Positions 1 to 7,268 of a DNA stretch of 40,438 nucleotides are shown in pieces (position 1 is the stretch's first letter; each line of letters begins with the position of its first letter). The notes below the pieces were generated by a model. That model saw only the letters and a list, made by a program, of their open reading frames with translations, was not told the origin of the DNA and searched no databases. The DNA lies in the NCBI GenBank assembly GCA_047612485.1, contig JBLGAT010000019.1, positions 1 to 40,438 of the forward strand. The letters are read 5' to 3'. Both the position numbers and the translations under genes were made by a program. This DNA comes from Sediminicola sp047612485. GTDB lineage: Bacteria; Bacteroidota; Bacteroidia; Flavobacteriales; Flavobacteriaceae.

Positions 1-80
1 TTCGCGAAGGAGATGAAGTAGAATTCGAATTGGAACAAGGTAAAAAAGGATTGAACGCAGTAAATGTAAAAGTAATTTAA
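1..80 (+). CDS. Cold-shock domain protein (CspA family), C-terminal fragment
   Basis: The reading frame enters from the left edge (first full codon at base 3) and ends in TAA at 78-80. The 26 visible residues read REGDEVEFELEQG, then KKGLNAVNVKVI. This is the last strand region of a CspA-type cold-shock domain, where 'GLNAVNV' corresponds to the common 'GPQAANV' ending. CspA proteins are small OB-fold RNA chaperones in the cytoplasm. The RNA-binding motifs RNP1 and RNP2 lie outside the window, so the call rests on the tail alone. A Rho-independent terminator follows 35 bases downstream, so this is the last gene of its transcript. Confidence 0.8.
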   Translation, partial: REGDEVEFELEQGKKGLNAVNVKVI

Positions 81-114
81 TACTTACTCTTTAACTTTTT
101 ATTGAAAGACCAGA

Positions 115-146
115 AGCCTGTTAATGAAAATTGACAGGCTTTTTTA
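115..146 (+). terminator. Rho-independent terminator after the cold-shock gene
   Basis: The arms AGCCTGT (115/116-121) and ACAGGCT (134-140) pair across a 12-base A-rich loop and run directly into six T (140-145). Confidence 0.85.
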
Positions 147-405
147 TGCTTTGATCTTACGCATCCCATTACTATCAATTCTTCCTGTAGATTATAGTTT
201 ATGAATTTACGGACATTTAATAGTTAATTCCTATCCCTATTGATCTCATTCTAAATCAGTAAATCTTTGAAATAAAACTACTTGCGTACCTACTTGGAAA
301 GTTTAATTAAACTAATAGTAAAAATTCTATATTATGGAACGCAACCTATTTATCTTTGAGCCATCTAAGAGGATAATAACCTTCCCCAAATAATAAAAAC
401 CACAT
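147..405. other. Non-coding stretch before the first micropeptide
   Basis: I find no coding frame with family resemblance here. It holds a perfect 14-base palindrome, AGTTTAATTAAACT (300-313), about 38 bases upstream of the -7 element at 351. The palindrome is a candidate operator. The rest is AT-rich and featureless. Confidence 0.5.
351..358 (+). promoter_or_regulatory. Bacteroidota-type -7 promoter element TATCTTTG
   Basis: TATCTTTG matches the Bacteroidota primary-sigma consensus TAnnTTTG. It lies 47 bases before the ATG of the 30-residue micropeptide at 406. I see no clear -33 TTG at the usual spacing. Confidence 0.5.
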
Positions 406-498
406 ATGAGCACATTTTTCGGTATCCTATTAATACTACTTGCGATCAACGCCCTATTATTGGTCATAAGTGTCAATAATGCCAAATCAAAAAAATAA
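406..498 (+). CDS. 30-residue membrane micropeptide, family copy 1
   Basis: ATG at 406, TAA at 496-498. The peptide starts MSTFFGILLILLAIN, continues ALLLVISVN, and ends NAKSKK. It is one hydrophobic helix (about residues 4-22) with a short Lys-rich tail, so it is probably a single-pass inner-membrane peptide with its positive end in the cytoplasm. A second copy at 574 and a third at 15796 share the pattern MxTFFxIL..(L)..AIN..LL...SVN. Copies 1 and 2 are identical at 20 of the first 24 residues. By my count about 11 of the differing codons are synonymous and 4 are replacements, which argues for selection on the protein. A TAnnTTTG promoter element lies upstream. I recognise no named family. 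A type I toxin-like hydrophobic peptide or a small subunit of a membrane complex are both possible. Confidence 0.75.
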   Translation: MSTFFGILLILLAINALLLVISVNNAKSKK

Positions 499-573
499 TA
501 GAAAGTAGGGTTTTTCCTCTTTTGGGTGTTACTTTAAAAACCGACCTTTCCAAGTCCACAAAAATTTAAGGTA

Positions 574-666
574 ATGACAACATTTTTTGGTATACTCCGT
601 ATACTCTTGGCAATTAACATCTTACTATTGCTGATCAGTGTTAATCGAACCTCCCATAAAATATAA
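574..666 (+). CDS. 30-residue membrane micropeptide, family copy 2
   Basis: ATG at 574, stop at 664-666, with AAGG a few bases before the start. The peptide starts MTTFFGILRILLAIN, then ILLLLISVN, and ends RTSHKI. The layout matches copy 1: a short start, one hydrophobic helix, then SVN and a basic tail. Arg9 interrupts the helix in this copy. The gap from copy 1 is 75 bases, so the two look like a tandem duplication, yet many third codon positions have diverged. The tail RT resembles copy 3 (SVNRT) more than copy 1. Function unknown. Confidence 0.72.
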   Translation: MTTFFGILRILLAINILLLLISVNRTSHKI

Positions 667-697
667 AAGGGATACCAAAATATGGGTACCCCTTTTA
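665..697 (-). terminator. Hairpin, probably the leftward terminator of the PPIase gene
   Basis: AAAAGGGATACC (665-676) pairs with GGTACCCCTTTT (685-696). The single mismatch is A.C on the plus strand but becomes a G.U wobble in minus-strand RNA, which favours leftward use. A weaker T-rich run follows leftwards. Confidence 0.6.
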
Positions 698-718
698 CGA
701 TTCTATCAATCGGTAAGA

Positions 719-750
719 TCAATACCCTATAATATAAAACAGGGCATTGA
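719..750 (-). terminator. Hairpin just downstream of the PPIase stop (leftward)
   Basis: TCAATACCCT (719-728) pairs with AGGGCATTGA (741-750). Again the only mismatch (A.C) is a G.U pair in minus-strand RNA. No T-run follows, so it may protect the mRNA end rather than terminate. Confidence 0.45.
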
Positions 751-762
751 TATTATAAACCT

Positions 763-1695
763 TTACTTCACTTTCATCAACTCTACATCAAAAACCAAGG
801 TGGCATCTCCCGGTATTACCCCTCCAGCTCCTGCACTACCATATGCTAGATTAGAAGGAATTACAAAACGAGCTTTATCACCTACTTTTAACAAACTGAC
901 ACCTTCATCCCATCCTGGGATTACCTGTCCAGCACCCAACTCAAAATCAATAGGTTGGTTTCTCTTGTAAGAGGAATCAAAAACAGTTCCATTGACCAAG
1001 GCCCCTTCGTAATGAACCGATACTGTTTGCCCTTTTTCAGCCTTTGCACCACTTCCGTTTTGGATGATCTTGTATCTTAGTCCAGAAGGAGTTTCATCAA
1101 AGCCCGCACCTACCTTATCCAGTTCTGCGGCTTGCAATGCCTTTTCTGCTGCCAACCTCTTTTCTCTAGAACCTTCAAACGTTCGGAAAGCCTCAACAGC
1201 ATTCCATTCCTCAGCCTCTTTTCCTATCCGTAAAATTTCCAAGGTCTCAATTTTATCTCCTTGAGAAATTGCATCCACGATATCCTGTCCCTTTTCTACG
1301 TGACCAAATACAGTATGTTTATTATCTAACCATGGTGTTGCAATATGTGTTATGAAAAATTGTGTTCCATTGGTTCCTGGACCAGCGTTTGCCATGGAAA
1401 GTACACCTGGACCATCATGCTTAAGGTCTACATGGAATTCATCATCAAACTTATAGCCACCATCACCTGTTCCTTTGCCCAAAGGACACCCTCCTTGGAT
1501 CATAAAATCTGGAATAACCCTGTGAAAAGAAATTCCATCATAATAAGGAGTGCCTTGTGGTTTTACACTATTCTCCATATTACCTTCGGCCAAAGCCACA
1601 AAATTACCCACAGTTCCTGGCGTTTTGTCATGTGTCAATTTCACTAAAATCTCCCCTTTTGAAGTATTGAATTTAGCATATATTCCGTCTTGCAT
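763..1695 (-). CDS. Cyclophilin-FKBP fusion peptidyl-prolyl isomerase
   Basis: This 310-residue protein joins two unrelated prolyl isomerase folds. Residues 3-157 are a cyclophilin domain: FHRVIPDFMIQGG (57-69) carries the catalytic Arg59 and the Phe/Met/Gln pocket residues, and GTNGTQFFIT follows at 107-116. A charged, probably helical linker spans about 160-198. Residues 200-310 are an FKBP domain with VSVHYEGAL, FDSSY, VIPGWDEG (258-265) and LAYG. There is no signal peptide or lipoprotein Cys, so it should act in the cytoplasm as a folding helper. The ATG at 1695 lies 22 bases after a TACCTTTG promoter element. The gene stands alone, with two hairpins after its stop. Both active sites look intact. 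Confidence 0.93.
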   Translation of the reverse strand: MQDGIYAKFNTSKGEILVKLTHDKTPGTVGNFVALAEGNMENSVKPQGTPYYDGISFHRVIPDFMIQGGCPLGKGTGDGGYKFDDEFHVDLKHDGPGVLSMANAGPGTNGTQFFITHIATPWLDNKHTVFGHVEKGQDIVDAISQGDKIETLEILRIGKEAEEWNAVEAFRTFEGSREKRLAAEKALQAAELDKVGAGFDETPSGLRYKIIQNGSGAKAEKGQTVSVHYEGALVNGTVFDSSYKRNQPIDFELGAGQVIPGWDEGVSLLKVGDKARFVIPSNLAYGSAGAGGVIPGDATLVFDVELMKVK

Positions 1696-1717
1696 TTTGC
1701 TCGTTTTTAATGAGGTG

Positions 1718-1725
1718 CAAAGGTA
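1718..1725 (-). promoter_or_regulatory. -7 promoter element TACCTTTG for the PPIase gene
   Basis: CAAAGGTA on the plus strand reads TACCTTTG leftwards and fits TAnnTTTG. It lies 22 bases upstream of the ATG at 1695. Confidence 0.6.
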
Positions 1726-1799
1726 CGGATTTATTTTTCTTCTTAAAATAAGTGTAATTGACTTTCGGAAAAAACCATCATATAAATTTCGATCCTCTT

Positions 1800-3179
1800 T
1801 TAATTTGGTAAAATACCGTACGAATCAAATAGGTAGACCATACTTGCCATAGCAGCTGCGCCCAGTGCCAATTCCCTTTTGTTTACATGCTCAAAAGTAT
1901 CGTTCTCTGCATGGTGATGATCAAAATAACGTTGGGAGTCAGGCACCAATCCGGCCATGACAATCTGTTGGTTTTTTAAGGGACCTATATCAGCACCGCT
2001 GTATCCCTTTTCGAATACATGGACTAAATAGGGCTCAAACAAGGACTTCCAAGTCAATACCCTTTCAAGATTTGCCTCGGAACTATCAAAAGAAAATCCA
2101 CGAGGTGTAAAACCTCCAGAATCACTTTCAAGGGCAAAGATGTGATTCTCCTTTTTATTCTTGGCTACTTCAGCATACTTATTGCCTCCACGGAGTCCGT
2201 TTTCCTCATTCATAAACAAGACCGCCCTAATGGTACGTTGTGGCTTATAGCCATTGACTTTCATGAGTCTAAGTACTTCCATACTCTGTACAACCCCGGC
2301 CCCATCGTCATGCGATCCATCTCCAAGGTCCCAAGAATCCAAATGCCCTCCTACAACCAGTATCTCATCGGGATAGGTACTGCCTGTTATTTCTCCTATG
2401 ACGTTAAAGGACTCCACATCATCATATTGGCTGCAGCTCTGTCTAAAAAAGAATTTGACTTTGGGATTCAGTTCCAAGGTAGTACTCAGCAATTCGGCAC
2501 CATTGGTACTAATAGCGGCCGCTGGAATTCTACTGCCCACTGGCAAATCACCATAACTCATAGATCCTGTATGTGGATAATCGTCCATTCGTAAGTTCAT
2601 TGATCTTACTATGACACCTACAGCCCCTAATTTACCGGCCTCTTCTGCTCCTGAATAGCGTTGGTCCACACAACCGGAATAGGCCTCAAAGGTCTTGATC
2701 AGGGTGGGATCCATTGGTCTATTAAAAAATACTATTTTACCGGCAACTTTTGACCTTCCCAATTCTTTAAGCTCTTCAATGCCTTTTACCTCTATGACAT
2801 TTGCCTTAATACCAACTCCAGGTGTTGCCACAGAGCCTCCCAATGCACATATGGGAACGTTGTTGGTCATCCCAGGCTGATTTTCTATATAGGCAAACTC
2901 TGGTGTCCCCCTTACCCATTTGGGAACCATTACCGGCTGCAGCCACACCTTGTCCAACCCAAGGGAGTCCATCTGCTTTTTGGTGTATTCCACAGCTTGT
3001 TGTGCCTGTAAGGAACCTGAAAGTCTTCCACCTATTTGGTTGGACAAATAGTTGAGCCAGTCATATGCCTTGCCATCTGTCAATGCCGAATTATAAATTG
3101 CTTTTATTTGTTTTTCATCTTTTGTTTGGGAAAACCCCACATTCAAAGCTAATAATAACAATAGCAGTAGTATTCTCAT
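1800..3179 (-). CDS. Secreted M28 family metallopeptidase (carboxypeptidase Q-like)
   Basis: A 459-residue protein with a hydrophobic N-terminal signal (residues 1-17, ending near FSQ). A protease-associated-type insert occupies roughly 110-230, and a two-zinc M28 peptidase domain follows. Candidate metal ligands and catalytic residues: GGHLDSWD (His279), SHDDGAG (Asp291), NEENG (Glu325/326), ESDSGG (Asp353) and the His cluster DHHHAEND (420-427). These fit exported M28 enzymes related to plasma glutamate carboxypeptidase, which trim di- and oligopeptides. It is exported, so it likely acts in the periplasm or outside. The start codon overlaps the stop of the upstream PPK2 gene by 4 bases (ATGA), so the two are translationally coupled. 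Exact substrate is not readable from sequence. Confidence 0.9.
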   Translation of the reverse strand: MRILLLLLLLALNVGFSQTKDEKQIKAIYNSALTDGKAYDWLNYLSNQIGGRLSGSLQAQQAVEYTKKQMDSLGLDKVWLQPVMVPKWVRGTPEFAYIENQPGMTNNVPICALGGSVATPGVGIKANVIEVKGIEELKELGRSKVAGKIVFFNRPMDPTLIKTFEAYSGCVDQRYSGAEEAGKLGAVGVIVRSMNLRMDDYPHTGSMSYGDLPVGSRIPAAAISTNGAELLSTTLELNPKVKFFFRQSCSQYDDVESFNVIGEITGSTYPDEILVVGGHLDSWDLGDGSHDDGAGVVQSMEVLRLMKVNGYKPQRTIRAVLFMNEENGLRGGNKYAEVAKNKKENHIFALESDSGGFTPRGFSFDSSEANLERVLTWKSLFEPYLVHVFEKGYSGADIGPLKNQQIVMAGLVPDSQRYFDHHHAENDTFEHVNKRELALGAAAMASMVYLFDSYGILPN

Positions 3180-4060
3180 GCTTTTTCTTTTACTAATTGA
3201 GTTTTATAAGCTTCTAAATTAGCCTTTATTTCCTCGTCGAGTTCAGGTTCCACAATATCTTTGTATTTTTTTAACTCTTCCAACAAAATGGAAGCAACAA
3301 TGACGCGTGCCCCTTCCTTATTATCCGCCGGAATAATATACCAAGGTGCTATGGGTTTGGAGGTCTTATTGATTGCATCTTGATAACACTCTTGATACAC
3401 ATCCCATAATTTGCGCTCCTTTAGGTCACTTGGAGAAAACTTCCAATTCTTTTTCTTTAGATCCAACCTTCTTAAAAGGCGCTTTCGCTGTTCATCTTTA
3501 GAAAGGTGAAGGAAAAATTTAAATATGATGGTCCCATTTTCGGCAATATGCCTTTCAAAATTATTTATTTGCTCAAAGCGTTTTTCCCAAAACCGCTCAT
3601 CTATATCTGAAACCTCATGAATACCGGGAATTTTTTCCCCCATGATATATTCTGGATGCACCCGTGTCACCAATACGTTTTCATAATGGGTACGGTTAAA
3701 AACCCCAAATTTACCTTTGGCAGGAAGGGCGATATAGTGCCTCCATAGGTAATCATGTTTTAATTCCAATTCAGTAGGCACCTTAAAACTGTGCACCACT
3801 ACCCCTCTGGCATTAAAATCCTTGAACACCTCCCGTATCAAACTATCCTTCCCTGCGGTATCCATGCCTTGCAGACAAATCAGCACACCATATTTTCCAT
3901 GGGCATAAAGAATATCTTGGAACTTGCCCAAATCTACACGGATATCTTCTAACCCCTTCTTTAATTTTTTATCAGATGCCTTCAGATTCTCGGACGTTTC
4001 CAAGTTGGATAAGGCAATAGGACCAGTTACCTTATAAGATTCAGTATCTACTTTCTTCAT
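3176..4060 (-). CDS. Polyphosphate kinase 2 family phosphotransferase
   Basis: A 294-residue cytoplasmic protein of the PPK2 family, which moves phosphate between polyphosphate and nucleotides. The Walker A-type loop is GMDTAGKDS (65-73), followed by the basic stretch typical of PPK2 and the lid region NRTHYENVLVTRVHPEY. The segment FWEKRFEQINNFERH and the closing IAPWYIIPADNK also match PPK2 proteins of the TIGR03709 type, often called class III. Whether it makes polyphosphate or uses it to phosphorylate AMP/ADP cannot be decided here. It is the first gene of a pair with the M28 peptidase. The functional link between them is not obvious. Confidence 0.9.
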   Translation of the reverse strand: MKKVDTESYKVTGPIALSNLETSENLKASDKKLKKGLEDIRVDLGKFQDILYAHGKYGVLICLQGMDTAGKDSLIREVFKDFNARGVVVHSFKVPTELELKHDYLWRHYIALPAKGKFGVFNRTHYENVLVTRVHPEYIMGEKIPGIHEVSDIDERFWEKRFEQINNFERHIAENGTIIFKFFLHLSKDEQRKRLLRRLDLKKKNWKFSPSDLKERKLWDVYQECYQDAINKTSKPIAPWYIIPADNKEGARVIVASILLEELKKYKDIVEPELDEEIKANLEAYKTQLVKEKA

Positions 4061-4259
4061 GTCATGAATATAAATATATTTTACGCTTTACAATCCCCCG
4101 ATAGGAACAATTTTGGACTTTTTTCTTCCCAAAATTCAACTATTTGCCCCGAACATATAGTAAAACGGTACTTTATCGATTAAATAATAAGGTATCAACA
4201 GGCCTAATTATCTTTATTATTGTAATGAACCCAAATTACTACGCTTAAAAACCTACATT

Positions 4260-4961
4260 ATGAAAACACAATACTTTTTGCTGAGTGCAATGGCTTTGTG
4301 CATTTTATCCTCCTTTAACCTTAACAAGGCCTGTGATTATGCCAGTTCCAATATTGGCTATATAAAGAGTCAGACAGAATTGGCCATTAAAGCGGAGAAT
4401 ATCAATAAATCCAGATACTTTGCCTATAAAGCATTGGGCGCCATTGACAAATCAAAAAAGCAATTGGAAAATTGTGATTGTGAATATGCCACGAAAAGCA
4501 TCGATGAGACAACGGAAAATCTAAAAAATGCCACTCGGGCCACAACCATGGCGAGTACCAGAATGCTACTGGAAAAAGCGATACAGAATGCCGTTGGAAG
4601 CTTGGATGCCCTTAGTGAACACGAGCTTCACAAGAGCAAATACGCAAGTGATGTATTGGCTATGAACACGAAGGATACGGAGAAGGAAAAGATAGCAATG
4701 CGTTTACCTGCGCAACCTGTTTTGCATGATAAGATAGACAAATCCCTACAGAGCTATGAAACGTCACTCACCAATGTTGTAAACTCCCTTGATTGTGATG
4801 AAGCCTATGCCTATGCCATAAACGTATTTCAAAATTGTGAAAAGCAGTTATTGCGGACCGACATGACAGAGGCTAAAATGTACTATAATCTAAAAACAAA
4901 ATCAATAACGGAGAAGGCATTAAAGAAATTAGAGGCCTGCAGTAAAAATTCAAAGGAATAA
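4260..4961 (+). CDS. Secreted Cys-containing helical protein of unknown function
   Basis: 233 residues, starting with a signal peptide (about 1-25, ending near NKAC). The rest is predicted mostly helical and rich in Lys, Glu, Ala and Thr. It seems to hold two related halves: 'ENCDCEYATKSIDETTENL' (about 76-94) resembles 'SLDCDEAYAYAINVFQN' (about 176-192), and each is followed by a Met/Thr-rich helix and then an 'EKA' helix ending at LDAL or LEAC. The scattered Cys residues could form disulfides in the periplasm. I recognise no family. A possible promoter element, TATCTTTA (4209-4216), lies 44 bases upstream. It converges with the sigma-54 activator, and both share one terminator. Confidence 0.8.
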   Translation: MKTQYFLLSAMALCILSSFNLNKACDYASSNIGYIKSQTELAIKAENINKSRYFAYKALGAIDKSKKQLENCDCEYATKSIDETTENLKNATRATTMASTRMLLEKAIQNAVGSLDALSEHELHKSKYASDVLAMNTKDTEKEKIAMRLPAQPVLHDKIDKSLQSYETSLTNVVNSLDCDEAYAYAINVFQNCEKQLLRTDMTEAKMYYNLKTKSITEKALKKLEACSKNSKE

Positions 4962-4970
4962 GTGTACTAA

Positions 4971-5005
4971 ATTAAAAAAGTCCTTCAATGAAGGACTTTT
5001 TTAAT
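4971..5005. terminator. Bidirectional terminator between convergent genes
   Basis: A perfect 16-base-pair stem: ATTAAAAAAGTCCTTC (4971-4986) and its complement (4990-5005), loop AAT. A-runs and T-runs flank both sides. The right end touches the stop codon of the sigma-54 activator. Confidence 0.92.
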
Positions 5006-6168
5006 TATTTACTTCCAAAAAGTTTGACATCTTCTTCCGTTACTTCCTTGCCTCCGAGTATGATCAAACGTTCTACCACATTTCTCAATTCCCTTATATT
5101 CCCTGTCCAATCGTATTTCTTTAGCATTTCCATCGCCCCATCAGAAAATACTTTGGTAGCCGTACCATGTTCCTGGGATATTTTTTCTGCAAAGTAGGTG
5201 ATCAATAGTGGAATGTCTTCCCTACGGTTGTTCAAATCTGGCACTTGTATCAAGATCACGGCCAACCTATGGTATAGATCCTCCCTGAAATTACCTTCCT
5301 TTATCTCCTTTTTTAGGTCTTTATTGGTAGCCGCGATCACGCGCACATCTACCTTAATATCCTTATCTGATCCTACCCTTGAAATTTTACTTTCCTGAAG
5401 TGCACGCAGGACCTTAGCCTGTGCAGAAAGACTCATATCCCCTATCTCATCCAAAAAAATGGTGCCATTGTTGGCGGTTTCGAATTTTCCTGCCCTATCT
5501 TTTACAGCAGACGTAAAAGCACCTTTGACATGCCCAAAAAGTTCACTTTCTATCAGTTCCGAAGGTATGGCGGCGCAATTCACTTCAATAAATGGAGCTC
5601 CGCTGCGCTGACTTTTTTCATGGATCCAATGTGCTACTAATTCTTTTCCCGTTCCGTTGGAACCGGTTATGAGCACCCTGGCATCTGTGGGAGCTACCTT
5701 TTCGATCATTTCCTTAATCGTTTCCAAAGCCTGGCTTTCCCCTATCATTTGGTAATTCTTACTTACCTTTTTCTTTAAAATTTTGTTTTCAATGACCAAT
5801 TCCTTCTTGTCCAACGCATTTCTCACCGTAGTGAGCAACCTGTTTAAATCTGGTGGTTTAGAGATATAATCAAAGGCCCCCATTCTCATGGTATTGACGG
5901 CTGTATCTAAATCTCCATGCCCGGAGATCATTATGAAAGGGATCTCTGGTTTTATTTTTCTGGCAGCTTCCAATACCTCTACACCATCCATTTTCGGCAT
6001 TTTGATATCACATAGTACCAAGTCAAAATCTTCCTTTTTTATGCTTTCCAATCCTTTCAGACCATCTTCTGCTTCCGCTACTATATATGAATCGTTTTCC
6101 TCGCTCAAAATTTTTACGAGGACCCTTCTAATGGCCGATTCATCTTCAATTACCAATATTTTTGACAT
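5005..6168 (-). CDS. Sigma-54-dependent response regulator without a DNA-binding domain
   Basis: 387 residues. Residues 1-120 form a receiver domain with acidic residues E8/D9, the phospho-acceptor Asp54 (LCDIKMP) and Lys104. Residues 140-375 form a sigma-54 AAA+ domain: Walker A GSNGTGKE (169-176), the sigma-54 contact loop GAFTSA (216-221), Walker B IFLDE (237-241) and the C-terminal TGNIRELRNVVERL signature. The protein ends about 12 residues after that region, so the Fis-type helix-turn-helix of NtrC is absent. It may therefore activate sigma-54 RNA polymerase from solution, as known for some truncated activators. No histidine kinase gene is adjacent. The gene is monocistronic, followed by a bidirectional terminator. 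Confidence 0.93.
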   Translation of the reverse strand: MSKILVIEDESAIRRVLVKILSEENDSYIVAEAEDGLKGLESIKKEDFDLVLCDIKMPKMDGVEVLEAARKIKPEIPFIMISGHGDLDTAVNTMRMGAFDYISKPPDLNRLLTTVRNALDKKELVIENKILKKKVSKNYQMIGESQALETIKEMIEKVAPTDARVLITGSNGTGKELVAHWIHEKSQRSGAPFIEVNCAAIPSELIESELFGHVKGAFTSAVKDRAGKFETANNGTIFLDEIGDMSLSAQAKVLRALQESKISRVGSDKDIKVDVRVIAATNKDLKKEIKEGNFREDLYHRLAVILIQVPDLNNRREDIPLLITYFAEKISQEHGTATKVFSDGAMEMLKKYDWTGNIRELRNVVERLIILGGKEVTEEDVKLFGSK

Positions 6169-6424
6169 CTATTCTAACTTATTAACTACTAACGTTTATT
6201 GTGCTGATTTGGTATTTTACAGTTTCCAAGTACCGCTATACGACCTACTTTTAAAAATTATTTCTTTGGAGAAAATATGTTTTCAAGGGTACTCACCACT
6301 TTTGGATGATTGTCCTTTGCACCATTATATCGCCTAATAATTAAAGAACTAACCATATTTCATGCCAACTTGATTTTGTCGCAAATTCAACATACAATGT
6401 CACAAAACTTCAATACAACAACAC

Positions 6425-7267
6425 CTACTGAAATATATGAACATCTCTTTGTGGGAATGGAATGCTGATATTGTGTTCCCTGAATTTGTCGTTGATCTTA
6501 AACCTTATTTCACTTTTTAATCTCGGATCGCCAAAACTGTCGTTAATAAAGAAATTGATGGAAAACAATAGGGCCGAATCTCCAAAATCTTCAAATAGAA
6601 CAAAAGATTTTGGGCTTTTCAACACCCCTTTTTGTGAGGCAGCCACTTCTTCCAATAATTTTGTCACCAAACGTACGTCACTTCCATATGCCACCCCTAC
6701 TTTTACGCTTTCCCTTGTCGTCCGGTGATTTTGGGTATAATTGTAAATACTATCCGTTAAAAAAATATGGTTTGGAATAACAATAACCTTATCGTCCCTT
6801 GTTATGGCCCTAGTGGTCCTCAGTCTAATTTCGAATACCTTACCAATCTTATCTTCAACCTCTATAATATCCCCTACGTGTAAGGATTGGTCAAGAATGA
6901 TCAAAACACCGGATATTATATCTTGGAACAAATACTGCAGGGCAAATCCCAGACCTATAAATAGGGCGGCCGAGGCGGTCAACATTACTGTTAGGTTAAC
7001 TCCAGATGCATGCAATACCGTAAAAACAACAAACATGTACAGGAGGTATTTAAAAAATCCGAATATACTTACGAATTTGTTTCTATCCTCCTCAGGCAAC
7101 TTGGAGGTTACCACCTTGTGCACGAATTTCAATAGGATGGTAACAATGATGAGGACAATGATCACCGTTAAGATCGTCCCAACATTAATATTTATGGTAT
7201 CACCTGGCAAAACCTTAAGTGATAAAAAATCCTTGAATTCCGCCCAAACCTCTTTGAAATTATTCAT
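6425..7267 (-). CDS. MscS family mechanosensitive channel
   Basis: 280 residues with three membrane helices (about 31-50, 68-88, 93-126) and a soluble C-terminal half. The third helix is rich in Gly and Ala (TASAALFIGLGFALQYLFQDIISG) and is the pore-lining helix of MscS channels. After it come LDQSLHVGDIIEVEDKIGKV and a beta domain (IPNHIFLTD) typical of MscS. Such channels open under membrane tension and release solutes during osmotic downshock. It starts one base after the ABC permease stop, so it is the third gene of an ABC ATPase-permease-MscS operon. A 256-base gap with no gene I can support separates its stop from the sigma-54 activator. Confidence 0.93.
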   Translation of the reverse strand: MNNFKEVWAEFKDFLSLKVLPGDTININVGTILTVIIVLIIVTILLKFVHKVVTSKLPEEDRNKFVSIFGFFKYLLYMFVVFTVLHASGVNLTVMLTASAALFIGLGFALQYLFQDIISGVLIILDQSLHVGDIIEVEDKIGKVFEIRLRTTRAITRDDKVIVIPNHIFLTDSIYNYTQNHRTTRESVKVGVAYGSDVRLVTKLLEEVAASQKGVLKSPKSFVLFEDFGDSALLFSINFFINDSFGDPRLKSEIRFKINDKFREHNISIPFPQRDVHIFQ

Positions 7268-7268
7268 C

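Noticed and set aside
2142..2594. 150-residue plus-strand frame inside the M28 peptidase gene
   Set aside because: It is antisense to a well-conserved gene, shows no family motif and has no promoter.
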